From assembly GCA_028565635.1 (NCBI GenBank), contig JAOXYB010017297.1:1-35985 (forward strand): a stretch of DNA of 35,985 nucleotides. Direction: 5' to 3'. This document shows, in pieces, positions 10,601 to 20,881 of the stretch; the first letter of the stretch is position 1, and each line of letters opens with the position of its first letter. Under the pieces are notes generated by a model that was not told the origin of the DNA, did no database searches, and saw only the letters and a program-made list of their open reading frames with translations. The position numbers and the translations under genes were made by a program. This DNA is from Phoronis ovalis (taxonomy: Eukaryota > Phoronida > Phoronidae).

Positions 10601-11301
10601 GTTGTCCATGGATCTTATAGAACAAATCAACAATACCGCCAATAAATATGAAGCTTTTAAGATGTTGAAAGGGGAAATATCTAACCTGGTAGATTATGAA
10701 CTTCTTAGGGTACGTAACTTTAACGAGATTTTATCATTTCAAGATGTACAATTGGGGGGGAGATTGAGAGAAGCAAGTAAACCAATAAAAAGTATTAACT
10801 AATTTCTACAGGTAAGTAACAAAATGACATTTTAGGTGAATCTATTAAAGAGGTTAATAAATATTATTATCGCTGGGTGACAATGCTTCATATAGATTTC
10901 TTGATTTCAACAAAAGTTGTCAATATGTAACCACTTATGGCAGCTAAAATTGGTGGAACGGAAAATATACTAACGTAATATCACGATTTTTAAAAAATTT
11001 AAGCTGCCTGAAAAATTAACCGATTTCATAATTGATGCTGTGTAGCAAAACATTATACTAGAAGAATGACAGCTTAGTTGGTATTAGTCTTTTCATTCGT
11101 TGTCTCAAACCACTACAATATAAGAAAACGATTAATATCATCACTTTTACAGGTAGAAAATAAATGACTTGGACATCTTCCATTTGACATTAGCCTAAAA
11201 GAAATTGTATAATGCTGTTTCAGGTTGCTTCTACCAATGAGACGGAGGTCGGTAAATTGATTGTGGAAGTTTCCTCCATTGAAAGATTTAAGTCATCTTG
11301 A
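7689..11301 (+). CDS. Unrecognised Lys/Asp-rich protein, tandem copy 1 (1032 aa if spliced)
   Basis: I do not recognise this family. One large exon runs from ATG 7689 to a donor at 10709|10710 (AGG|GTACGT, phase 0, 1007 codons). The proposed second exon is 11224-11301, coding VASTNETEVGKLIVEVSS plus a short tail. If unspliced, the frame instead ends at 10802 (1037 aa). Layout: a conserved N-terminal block (residues ~1-165, several Cys, LAPAGILKQPN); a KEKE-type Lys/Asp region (~165-215); a Lys/Ser/Thr-rich linker; a conserved ARSGSIIGAWPPGN (~465); an Asp/Tyr/His-rich stretch (~640-700); Arg/Ser-containing low complexity; and a conserved C-terminal domain (~880-1007) with a hydrophobic helix-like LLSFVYELVTTLCE, AWAIPAARKDGIDIC and C916-x2-C919-x20-C940-x-C942, possibly metal-binding. 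No signal peptide or membrane segment is seen. The clear paralogue at 14555-19720 makes this a real gene. The proposed ancestral ATG is ATA here (7668-7670), so translation probably starts 7 codons later. Confidence 0.82.
10803..11223 (+). other. Intron / alternative 3' end of copy 1
   Basis: Nine bases after the stop at 10800-10802 there is a perfect consensus donor CAG|GTAAGT (GT at 10812-10813). Using it with the acceptor at 11222-11223 would give a 3' UTR intron and the longer C-terminus. Using the earlier donor at 10710 would give the spliced C-terminus. A further CAGGTAG at about 11151 is conserved in copy 2. Copy 2 lacks the consensus donor at the equivalent place (TGCAGTTAAAG). Confidence 0.5.
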
Positions 11302-12662
11302 ATACATCGATATCAACAACGAAATCAGTAATTAAACGCATTGAAACAAAAGGTTCAAGAACTGCAGATACGTAGCTAATCGGAATGAGCAAATGGGAAC
11401 AGCCAAAACACAGCGGTAGCATGAACAAATTGAAACTACTTATGACTAAGATCATTGATGAAAGTCAATAAATAAATAATGCACGTCAGATAATGGTGAG
11501 GAGTGACAATAATTTGCACGTTTTCCCAAGTAGACGTTGTCTATAGTATGAGTATTAGATTGTGAAACTTTTAAATGCAAAAGATAAATTTTGGCTTACA
11601 GCTTGAACTGTTCATAGTACTAAATACGACACCTTTCAAAACCTTTCATATCTTGCTTAAGTAATGGGTAATAGATATCTTGCACCAAATACCCACAGAT
11701 GTCTGTTTTATCTACTACTTGAAAAAAAGGTGAACAACATTACAAATCCATATACTTTTTTGATGAATAGTATCAAAAAATACCGTACAGAGAAATATTG
11801 TGTAATAGAAGGCATAATCAGCTAGCACAGTATCTGTAATATAGTGGCATTTGTTATAGTTATGCATTTGTTTTAGGACCTACCAGTTATATTATTATGT
11901 CACGCAACAATAAAGTTGGAAGACGGTTCCTTACACTTAGTCCCTCAATCATCAGTTTCTCCAATCCTATTTGCAATATACTGAGACTAATGTAACATAC
12001 ACTAATCGATTATTTAACAGTACATATAATGATAGCACGAAATAAAGGTGCCACATGGTACCACTAACTTCCTGTTTACGCATCACTGGCAGGAGACACT
12101 GATCAACTATATGGCAGGAGATACTGATCGCAACAAATCAATCCTGCTTACATAATTATTAAAAAGAGAACACAAAAATGTATTATTTCATAAGTCGGAA
12201 AATATGGGACCTATTTCAATGAAACTTGGAGTAAAATGTTTACTCAGTTTAGGAGATGAAAACCGTGGAGGAAAATGTGGCGGCCATCTTGAATTGGCTG
12301 CTGTGTCAAATCTTTGTGTTGGAAACCATATATTTGATGTCGCTGTGCAAACTACATAATCTAGTTTATTACTGAAATAATGATAATCCACACATTGTTA
12401 GATATCGCAGGTACATAATATTAATTGTTGATTATCCTGAGAGTATATAGTTACTGGCATGGCTCGCTCCTCTACTCATAAATTTATTTGAGTATACAAT
12501 TGCTGTGCTTCACAGAGATTGTACAGACATCGTACTAACAAGCGATTGCTCTTTAGCTTTTATGTCCTAATCATTGATTCTTGCTAATTATTGCTATATT
12601 GACCAAAAAAGAAATCCCTAACTTGATATCCTGTTAGTAAAGACAATAAATTAATGTACTTG

Positions 12663-13598
12663 TAGTCTGAATAAATACATCCGTTAGTGTTCTGTACATT
12701 TTCAACTAAAATAACATCCGGGCTTAACCGCTTCAATGTTCGTGTATTATATCGAAAAGCAGAGGACGATAATCACTTTATTAACATACAAAGCGTCTAG
12801 AAAATTTAGGTGCCAATCAAATTGCAGCTTACAATAAAAAAAGAAAAGCAGAAAGTGTTCCGAATGTTTCGTCTGTCTGTTCCGTCAATTTTGTTTTCAC
12901 GTTTTTAAAAGTTGCCCTAATCGAGTTTCAGTTAGCGATTATAGTAACACAGTGTGTTACTACATTTTTATGACGTATACCCCCCCCCCGCTGAGTTTCC
13001 AGCAGTTGGAATACGCTCAAGCTGGAATAGTCACCATACAATTACTATGAAGATAATACCAGGCATTATACCACTGAAAGGTATTGCACTTCACTCACTG
13101 ATTTAGTCTCCTTTGTCGAAGGTGAACACTTTACTAGTCAGGAAGATAGAATCGTATCCTCAGTGTGAGTTGTAAATTATGAGGGTTATCTGTAGTAGAT
13201 ATTCCATAAAAGATTCAAATGCAAAACAAGAAATGCATGACTACCTTGAAATAGAGTTTAAAACTTAGTGTAATCACGAGTTAAAAAGTTTTACAGTTTT
13301 AAATTAGTTTGCTTGACAACATACCTTTCGCATTTTTTATTTTTGGCACTCTTTTGTTTATTTTTTGCTAAAAATCTGTGGATATATTAAAAAAAATGTT
13401 TAAAATAGGGTATTTGTTCTTTAGTTGGCCAATTGTTTACACGATAAACACGGCCATTCACCCAACCAAGTTATATGTGACAGCTAGTCTTTTATTGGTC
13501 AAAAGTTTCAGGCATGTCGTATTTTATTCCCTCTTGCTAAATTGAATGTTTACAAACGACAATTGATTATAAGTTAGGAGATGGATATATTCAGACTG
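12663..13598. mobile_element. Larger TIR element related to the 5763-6247 element, in unit 2 only
   Basis: Begins TAGTCTGAATA (one change from CAGTCTGAATA) and ends ATATTCAGACTG, the inverted terminus. Its left ~170 bases match the reverse complement of 6088-6247, including CATCCGTTAGTGTTC, a CCGGGCTTAACC word and AAATTGCAGCTTACAATA. Its right end in reverse complement (CAGTCTGAATATATCCATC) resembles the left end of the 5763 element. It lies where alignment of unit 2 to unit 1 breaks, so it was probably inserted after the duplication. No transposase frame is visible. It includes a C-run at about 12981-12989. No clear target-site duplication was found. Confidence 0.55.
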
Positions 13599-13742
13599 TG
13601 ATTACAGGTACGTGACCTCTCATATTTTTAAAGTTTTCAGTAACTATAAAAATCTAAACAAATAAAATGTATTTTCTTGTAAATTTGTTACTAATACGTC
13701 ATCTGGCGGTAGTTCAAGAACAATATTTTTAATATGTTGAAG

Positions 13743-13777
13743 CTAGGATATATAAAACTGAGTTTTATATATCCTAG
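13743..13777. repeat. Perfect 17-bp hairpin with one-base loop
   Basis: CTAGGATATATAAAACT (13743-13759), then G, then its exact reverse complement (13761-13777). It is flanked on both sides by TTGAAGC words (TTGAAGCTAGG... and ...CTAGGTTGAAGC) and is absent from the homologous part of unit 1 near 7125. It could be a small foldback insertion or a replication-slippage palindrome. Confidence 0.85.
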
Positions 13778-14367
13778 GTTGAAGCAATTCAATTACTTGA
13801 CCTTTGACCTCCAATAACCTTTAGGACAACGCCACAGGGATGTCATAAGTACATGCCTCTAACTGTCTTAACGATATCCCCATGCTAACATTTAGAAAGG
13901 AAACCAAATGAACTTAATCTATAGGATTCAGGTTCAATCATTAGACTGCAATCCCAATACTAGTATATGTCACAATAGGTGCACATTTGTCATTTCACAC
14001 AGCATCAACAGTCACTTTTGAAGAGACGACTTTGGTGATTTGCTATGTTATGTTGTTAATCAGTTGAGAGTCATTCCGAAGCATGACAGGATTTTGATGG
14101 AATCTTTTTTATCAAATTATTATTATTAAGACTTTGAAAGTAAATTACCTGTTTCTAAAAGCAACTTTACCAATTATTCATTATGTTTAAACCAAACTTA
14201 CCAGAACGTAGAACGACAACTGATGATTATTGCAGAACGAAAGGCTGCATTTGTCAGAATGATAATGAATCAGGAAATTACTCCATGGGGTCCCAAACGG
14301 GCTTGATATGAAATTCTTCGTGTTGTTTCAGTTAATGCAAAGAATAAAACAAGACCTCGAATGAATA

Positions 14368-14391
14368 TGACGTCACTACAATGTAATGACG
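14368..14391 (+). promoter_or_regulatory. CRE (TGACGTCA) and near-palindrome, copy 2
   Basis: TGACGTCA at 14368-14375, followed by GTAATGACG at 14383-14391. The left arm CGTCACTAC differs by one base from the perfect palindrome of copy 1. It lies about 187 bases before the ATG, compared with 204 in copy 1. The downstream words GAAAGTAAAGCG, TACCACCATAGTGCG and GTTTGTTTACTTTGATTT are shared between copies, suggesting a conserved core promoter and 5' UTR. Confidence 0.5.
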
Positions 14392-14554
14392 AAAGTAAAG
14401 CGGATCTCGCGCCAGTACCACCATAGTGCGTTTTTGAATAAGTTTGTTTACTTTGATTTGATAGTACCCCCTTAGAGCAAGATGAGGAAATTTAAATAAA
14501 GTAAATTAGCTTTTGACGAGAGCTTATGAGAAGGCACGTGATGAAAAGTTAATA

Positions 14555-17500
14555 ATGTCGAGTTGTAAGAATACGGAAAAGCGAACATTAGGTGAATTTG
14601 GATATTCGTCAAACTACAGCAAAATAAATACGTCGACGAAGAACAACGTGGGAATAACGGACGATGAAAACTTATTTCAAAAAGTGTGTTGTAAATATGA
14701 AGCTACCGGCGACACTTTGGCTCCAGCTGGTATTCTAAAACAACCTAATATGTTGTACAGCAGCTTCCAACAGCCTGACTGTAGTGGCAAAAACCAATAT
14801 TCATTTCAGTTAATGTGCCAAGATAAAAACGAGGTTGATACTATTAGCTCATCGTGTGTTAACAAAAGCATCAAAACTTTTCTCCCAGGTCTACATGATT
14901 TTATAAGAAAGAAAACATCTGGTTCTTATCAAACTTCTTACTTTCTTAATCTAGACAAGGTGTGCGCAAAATCATCAGAAATGTTGATTGACGTTGCAAA
15001 GAACAGCGGTTTTAATATTGCAACATTAGTATCTCGAAATAACTCAGGAAAAGAGAAGACGAAATCAAAGGATAAAAAGGATGAAGGGAAAAGTGGAAAG
15101 AATAAAGACAAAGCAAAGGGCGGAAAAGATAAAGCAAAGGATGGAAAGGCTAAAGCTAAAGTTGAAAAGAGCCAATCAGAGGATAAAGCAAAGGAAGGAA
15201 ATGACAAGGGGAAAGATGTAAAAGATAAATCTAAAGTTGAAAAGAGCAAATCAAAGGATAAAGCACAGGAAGGAAATGACAAGGGGAAAGATGTAAAAGA
15301 TAAATCTAAAGTTGAAAAGAGCAAATCAAAGGATAAAGCAAAGGAAGGAAATGACAAGGGGAAAGATGTAAAAGATAAATCTAAAGCAAAGGATGGAAAA
15401 GATAAAAAGAAGGATGGAAAGTCTAAAGTTAAAGATGAAACAGATAAATCAAAGGACAAACCGAAGGAAGGAAAAGACAAAGGTAAAGATGGAAAAGAAA
15501 AAGGAAATGAAGGAAAAGATACAGGAAAGGATGAAAACGACAAAAAGAAGGATGGAAAGGCTAAAGTTAAAGATAAAAAAGACAAATCAAAGGATAAAGC
15601 AAAGGAAGGAAAAGATGGAAAAGAAAAAGGAGAGGATGGAAAAGATATAGAGAAGGATGGAAAAGAAGAAGAGTCGGGTGGAGAAGATAAATCCGGCGAT
15701 GAAAAAGAAAAAGAGAAGGATGGAAAATTGAGTGAACCAACAAGAAAAGATAGCAAACAAGATACTAAGAACAAAGAATCTGTTGAAAACAAGGAGAAAG
15801 GTAAATCAAAAGATTCAGAAGAATCCAAAGTTAAAAAAGATGACAATAAGTTACCTATCACAAAAGGTTCATCAAAATCTAAACAAAAAAAAGATTCAAA
15901 ACCAGATAAGAAAAAAACATCTGAAGCTAGAAAAGATGACAATAAGTCATCTGTTTCAAGAAGTTCATCAAAATCTGAAGTAACAGATGAAACTAAACAA
16001 AAAGAAGATTCAAAATCAGAAGGTAAAATAGATGACAATAAGTCAGCTGTCACAAAAAGTTCATTAAAATCGGAAGTAACAGATAAATCTAAAGAAAAAA
16101 AAGATCCAAAACCTAGTGAAAGAACAAAATATGAAATTGATAAAGATGCCACAAAAAGTTCATCAAAATCTGAGGTAACAAAAGATAAATCCAAACAAGA
16201 AAAACATTTAAAAACTGATAAAAAGGAAACCTCTGAACAAACAGCAGTTGCGAAACTTGAAAAAGAGCCAGAGAAAAATAAAACTAAAGATAAAAAGCAT
16301 GCAAAAACTAAAGAGGAAGAAAAGCCTAAAAAGAAGGATGTTGGTAAATCTTCTGAGAAGGAACCATTATCAAAGCCTGAAATAATAGCCAACAAGAAAG
16401 AGGCTAAGAGCGAAAAACTAAAAGAGAAAGTTTCTAAATCAGATAGTAAAGAAATGCCTAAAATAAGCGAGAAGTCAGAAAAAGTGAAAGCACCAAAATC
16501 AGACAGTGATCGTGATCATCCGTCTAAAACTGAGAACAAGGCCGAGAAAAAGAAAAGGGATTCTGGATCATCAAATAGTAAAGGAACTTCTCAAGATTCA
16601 AAAACTGATAAAAAGCAAACTTCAAAACCTGGTATAGTTTATAGTACGTCTAAACAAAAAACAGGTGCGACATGGGAAAACGATCCAGAGAAAAATACTA
16701 AACATCCAAAAACTAAAGAGGAGAAAAAGCCTAAAAAAGAAGAAAAGAAGAACAGTAGTAATATAAAGCAAGAGATATCAACAGAGGGAGAAGTATCGCC
16801 AGGTCTCCAACAGCGCCGAATCAGTGTTAAAGATATAGTTGCAAGTCTAGAGAATGTATCGCAAAAAAAACCAAAAATGGATTCGAAAACTGATATGAAG
16901 CTACAGAAAATTAATAAGATTGATAAAAGTCATGCAGCTGAAAAAACTATCCTAGCAAATAATTTGAAAAGCAGATATGTTGAAAGTAAAACAAGTATTG
17001 ACAAAACGAAGGTAGCTGGGGCTCGGTCGGGTAGTATTATCGGTGCATGGCCACCAGGCAATGCTAATAACGAAAAGGAAGCTGAAAAAGAACAACAGAT
17101 ACCAGGTGCTAAAAATTTAAAAACATACAAACAAGGAGAACAACATGAAGAACAAACAACGCTGTTAACAAAGGGCACTGATAATTTAATAGTAGACAAA
17201 CTAGGACAGCAAATCAAGCAAGAACAACAACCCACGCCGTTAACTAAGGATGGTGGTTTATATATGCAAGCCCAAGGTGAAGCGCAATCATTTGTAAAAC
17301 AACAGCACTCTAAAGCAGCTGGATTCCAGCAAATGCAATCCGAAAGTCAATCAATTAGAGATGACAACCGAATTGTTTCTTCTAACTTAACACTGGATGT
17401 GGAAGACGATGCTCAAAAAGATTTTTTTGTAAAAGTAGAGCAGGCATTCCAAGAAAGATTAAGCTGCAGCGCAATTTCTCTTTCACCGAAGAATGATAAT

Positions 17501-19720
17501 CGGTTACCTAACTATAGTCCGATACATGATATTAGCAACTACGCTGGTGTTTTTACATTTGATGACGTTGGAAACAACACAGAGTTACGTTCCTATGAAG
17601 ACGGCTATGACAGTTGCAACAGCTGTCAAGAAATGGTACCTCCTCATCACTACGATGATGACGATTACGCACGGTATGAGTCTAATTATGACCATCAAGA
17701 CAGGGAATGCGAACGTGGGGATGTGTATTATGACGGCTATGACTCCAGACTATACAATGACGTTGTGCCACATCCGGAATATAATGAAACACGAACTGAT
17801 TATTATGACAAAGATCAGTCTCAATCACCTAATTACGAGCACTATAGCCGCCGAACGCCGGAGTACTCACCTGACAGTTTTTCCCGTAGCAGATCACGCT
17901 CACCGCGATATTATGACGAGTCAGATGACGATAGCGGAAATTATAGCGACCATGTATCCCATGGGCACTCGTATCATAGAGGCAAACGTAGTTATACGAG
18001 ATCACCACTACATTCTTCTGATAGTCGAGTAACACTGCAAGCGCGCACTAGGCGAGTGACATCGCATGACACTGATGATAGGTTGTCACCAACTAGGCGA
18101 GTGACACCGTATGACACTGATGACAGGTTGTCACCAACTAGGCGAGTGACACCGCATGACACTGATGACAGGTTGTCACCAACTAGGCGAGTGACATCGC
18201 ATGACACTGATGATAGGTTGTCACCAACTAGGCAAGTGACACCGTATGACACTGATGACAGGTTGTCACCAACTAGGCGAGTGACACCGCATGACACTGA
18301 TGACATGTTGTCACCAACTAGGCGAGTGACACCGCATGACACTGATGACAGGTTGTCACCAACTAGGCGAGTGACACCGCATGACACTGATGATAGGTTG
18401 TCACCAGAGCCTCATATTATCAACGTTAAAATTTCGACACCTGGAGCTCGCTATGCACGCTTTGAAAACGATGAAAGTGGTGATGGAAAATACAATGACA
18501 CCATTTTCAGAAGCAGAAGCAATTCTAGACGTAGAGAGCCATACCTTACGGAAGACACCGAAAATTGGAATGAAGACGAAGTAAACTATCGACCAACAAG
18601 AAGTTCTACATGTCGTCGCAGTGACCATTCTCATTGCGGTCCTTGTCACCACTGTAGTGACAGTTTTGATGTCTCTACGCGTGATAATGAAAACAAAGTG
18701 GAAATGAAAGAACGTATCGAAGACCTACTTTCATTTGTTTATGAACTAGTTACAACGTTATGTGAAAGAGTAGTTGATGATGCTGTGGCATGGGCCATTC
18801 CTGCTGCTCGAAAAGATGGTATAGACATCTGCGTTAAATGCGGTAACATTTTTGAATCTCGCTCCATGCGTTCTGTATCAAAATCGCCAGATGTCATAAA
18901 ATGTCGTTGCCGATTGCCCAAACCTGTTGATCTTCAGACACTTCTAGAACAGTCTCAGATGTTCCTGAAACCTTTGGCACAGAACGTGATGACAAAGTTG
19001 TCCATGGATCTTGTAGAACAAATCAACACTGCCAATAAAGATGAAGCTTTTACGTTCTTGAGAAAAGAAATTTCTAACCTGGTAGATTATGAGCTTCTTA
19101 AGGTAGGTAACTTTAAAGAGCTTTTACCGTTTCAAGACGGGCAATTAATTGGCGGAGGTCGGTGAAGCAAGTAAAAAGCATTGACTCATTTTTGCAGTTA
19201 AAGTATAGAAATAAATTACGTTTCAGTTGAATATATAATAAGGGTGTTATTCATTATTATTGTCACATGGATTACATACTTCATATAACCTTTCTTGATT
19301 TCAGCTAAAGTACCTAAAATTGATGAAAGGGAAATTATACTTGTCTAACATAATATCACGATTTTCTAAAAGTTCAAACTGCATGCCTGAAAAGTTAATA
19401 AATAATAGATTTAATAACTAGTGCTGTGTTTGAAAATTATACTAGAAGAATGACACATTAGCTGATGTTATTCTTTTTATAATTTGTTGTCTCAAACCAT
19501 TACAATATGAAAAGAAAACGATTAGTATCATTCACTATTACAGGTAGCTAATCAAAGGACTTCGAGATTTTGGACGCCTCCAATTTCACATTAGTCTAAA
19601 AGAAATTGTATAATGCTGTTTCAGGTTGCTTCTAGCAGTGAATCGGATGTAGGTAGATTGATTTTGGAAGTGTCTTCAAATAATTACTACACGGATACCA
19701 ACATCGAAGTCACTAGTTAA
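14555..19720 (+). CDS. Unrecognised Lys/Asp-rich protein, tandem copy 2 (1547 aa if spliced)
   Basis: Paralogue of the gene at 7689, of no family I recognise. The first exon runs from ATG 14555 (MSSCKNTEKR) to a donor at 19102|19103 (AAG|GTAGGT, phase 0, 1516 codons). The second exon, 19625-19720, codes VASSSESDVGRLILEVSS plus 13 residues. Unspliced, the frame ends at 19165. The open frame extends upstream to a TTG at 14513, but the ATG aligns with the conserved block and is preferred. Domains: conserved N-terminus (~1-165); a much enlarged KEKE region (~165-750) with three 25-residue tandem repeats; ARSGSIIGAWPPGN (~830); an Asp/Tyr-rich stretch; RS-like SRSRSRSPRYY; eight 15-residue repeats (TRRVTPHDTDDRLSP); and a C-terminal domain with C1426-x2-C1429-x20-C1450-x-C1452. 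The protein is highly charged and probably largely disordered between its conserved ends. The location is uncertain; the absence of signal and membrane segments suggests it is intracellular. Confidence 0.82.
15182..15388 (+). repeat. 75-bp coding tandem repeat in KEKE region of copy 2
   Basis: Units at 15182-15256, 15257-15331 and a partial third from 15332. Each full unit codes 25 residues beginning DKAKEGNDKGKDVKDKSKVE. The units are nearly identical in DNA, implying recent amplification. Copy 1 has no equivalent array, only a shorter KEKE stretch. Confidence 0.9.
18047..18406 (+). repeat. 45-bp coding tandem repeat, eight units
   Basis: Eight in-frame units of 15 codons (TRRVTPHDTDDRLSP, with S/P, Y/H, Q/R and M/R variants). 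The array is followed by EPH. Copy 1 has a single degenerate unit at the same place (TRRLIPYDSDDWVSSEPH), so the array arose in copy 2 after duplication. Each unit carries Ser-Pro and Thr-Pro or Thr-Ser pairs, possible proline-directed phosphorylation sites. Confidence 0.95.
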
Positions 19721-20878
19721 ACACATTAAAACATGCAAGCTTCAAAACTGCAGATATATATGTATGGCTACTATTAATGGGAACAACCTAAACACGGCCG
19801 TACAGTAACATAAACAAAATGAAACTAACTTATGACAAAGCTCATTCAGTCATGGAAGTCCATAAATTAATGCACATCAGATTGCAGTGAGAGGTGACAA
19901 TATTTATGCTTATTTGACCCAGTAGACGTTGATTTGTCTAAAGTATGAGTATTAGATTGTGAAATTTTCTAATGTAACGATAAAGAAGTTTTAAATAAAC
20001 CATCTGTAATTTTAGCATGGTAGGAAATGTTGCACATTACAATTTTCGAGACGTAATTGGGATGTATTGGTTTAGTTCGTCGATTATCAGAGGAAGGTGA
20101 TTTTTTTTTCGTGTAACTACTTCTGTCATATTACCATATAGGATATGTGTTTTTGGTCGAACCTATTAAAGCATTGTGTTTTCTATTAGGATCCTTTTGT
20201 GTAAGAGAAAACGTTTGGTTCCTTGTGTCGAGATTCTACAAATTGGTGATCTACAAACAGTCTCTCTAAAAAAAGTCACTTGTCATCGTGCCTGTGCGAA
20301 AAATCAAATGTAGGCTTGTAACATAATTATCTTGATTTGTGATATGATGAAAAGTTCATCGGGATACAGGCAAAATATTATAAAAAATAGTTTGTACCAC
20401 TCAGTACAGTGGATCGGAAAATTATTCTACATAACTTGTCTATATGAACCGTTTGTAGTAATAAATATGGCACTTTTCGAAACCTTTCATATCTTAACAG
20501 TCTAGCTGAAGTAAGAAGTAATAGATATCTTACACCAAAAAAACACTGATGTATGTTCAATGTTTATCCACTACTTAAAAGAAAGATGAACAGCATAGAA
20601 ATCCGTAGACTATTTCTATGAGCAGGATCGAAATACAGTACAACACGTACAGTGTAATATGTTTAATAGAGGGCATATTTCTCTAGCACAGCACATGTAA
20701 TATTAATATCCCAGTGTATGCATGCATGCAGTTTTGTTAAACGCCGTAATTAAATATAAATGCAAGATGATAATTCCTTACTTGAAAAATAAATGGCTAT
20801 GTTATAAACGACCTTATATGTTAGAAACTTTACATGAGATGGTTGTTCTTCTTCTGACTTAAACATCTAAGAATGAGA
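19721..20878. other. 3' flank of copy 2, no gene seen
   Basis: Non-coding sequence homologous in part to 11302-11860 of unit 1, with about 400 bases extra between 20000 and 20430. An AATAAA near 20460 and other AT-rich words occur, but none stands out as the poly(A) signal. Small open frames here are not conserved in unit 1. Confidence 0.45.
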
Positions 20879-20881
20879 TAA

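Larger units (their letters stand above)
6350..11860. repeat. Tandem segmental duplication, unit 1
   Basis: This unit is homologous across most of its length to unit 2 (about 11877-20710). Matching landmarks outside the gene include: an AAAGTTGGAAG word with the following TTCCTTACACT (6399 onward versus 11913 onward); TCAAATCTTTGTGTTGGAA-type sequence (about 6819 versus 12305); CCTGTTAGTAAA (about 7069 versus 12630); the promoter block (7478 versus 14361); and the downstream TTCAAAACCTTTCATATCTT-type sequence (about 11635 versus 20476). Divergence with many indels shows an old duplication. Edges are approximate. Confidence 0.75.
11877..20710. repeat. Tandem segmental duplication, unit 2
   Basis: Homologous to unit 1 (about 6350-11860), in the same orientation and directly adjacent. 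It is longer because of a TIR element inserted upstream of the gene (12663-13598), expansions inside the coding region, and about 400 extra bases downstream (roughly 20000-20430). The two units are diverged but alignable in promoter, coding region, intron and 3' flank. Confidence 0.75.

Noticed and set aside
14938..16395. 485-codon open frame on the minus strand, Ser/Phe/Leu-rich
   Set aside because: It is the reverse complement of the Lys/Asp-rich coding region (AAA/GAT codons read as TTT/ATC and so on), which suppresses stops. Copy 1 has a shorter equivalent at 8060-8656. It is an antisense shadow.
17493..18032. 179-codon plus-strand frame overlapping copy 2
   Set aside because: It is out of frame within the Asp/Tyr-rich coding region, which copy 1 conserves as protein in the main frame.
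17992..18387. 131-codon minus-strand frame with regular repeats (VSCGVTRLVGDNLS)
   Set aside because: It is produced by the 45-bp tandem repeat of the plus-strand gene, whose unit length is a multiple of three and so keeps every stop-free frame open.
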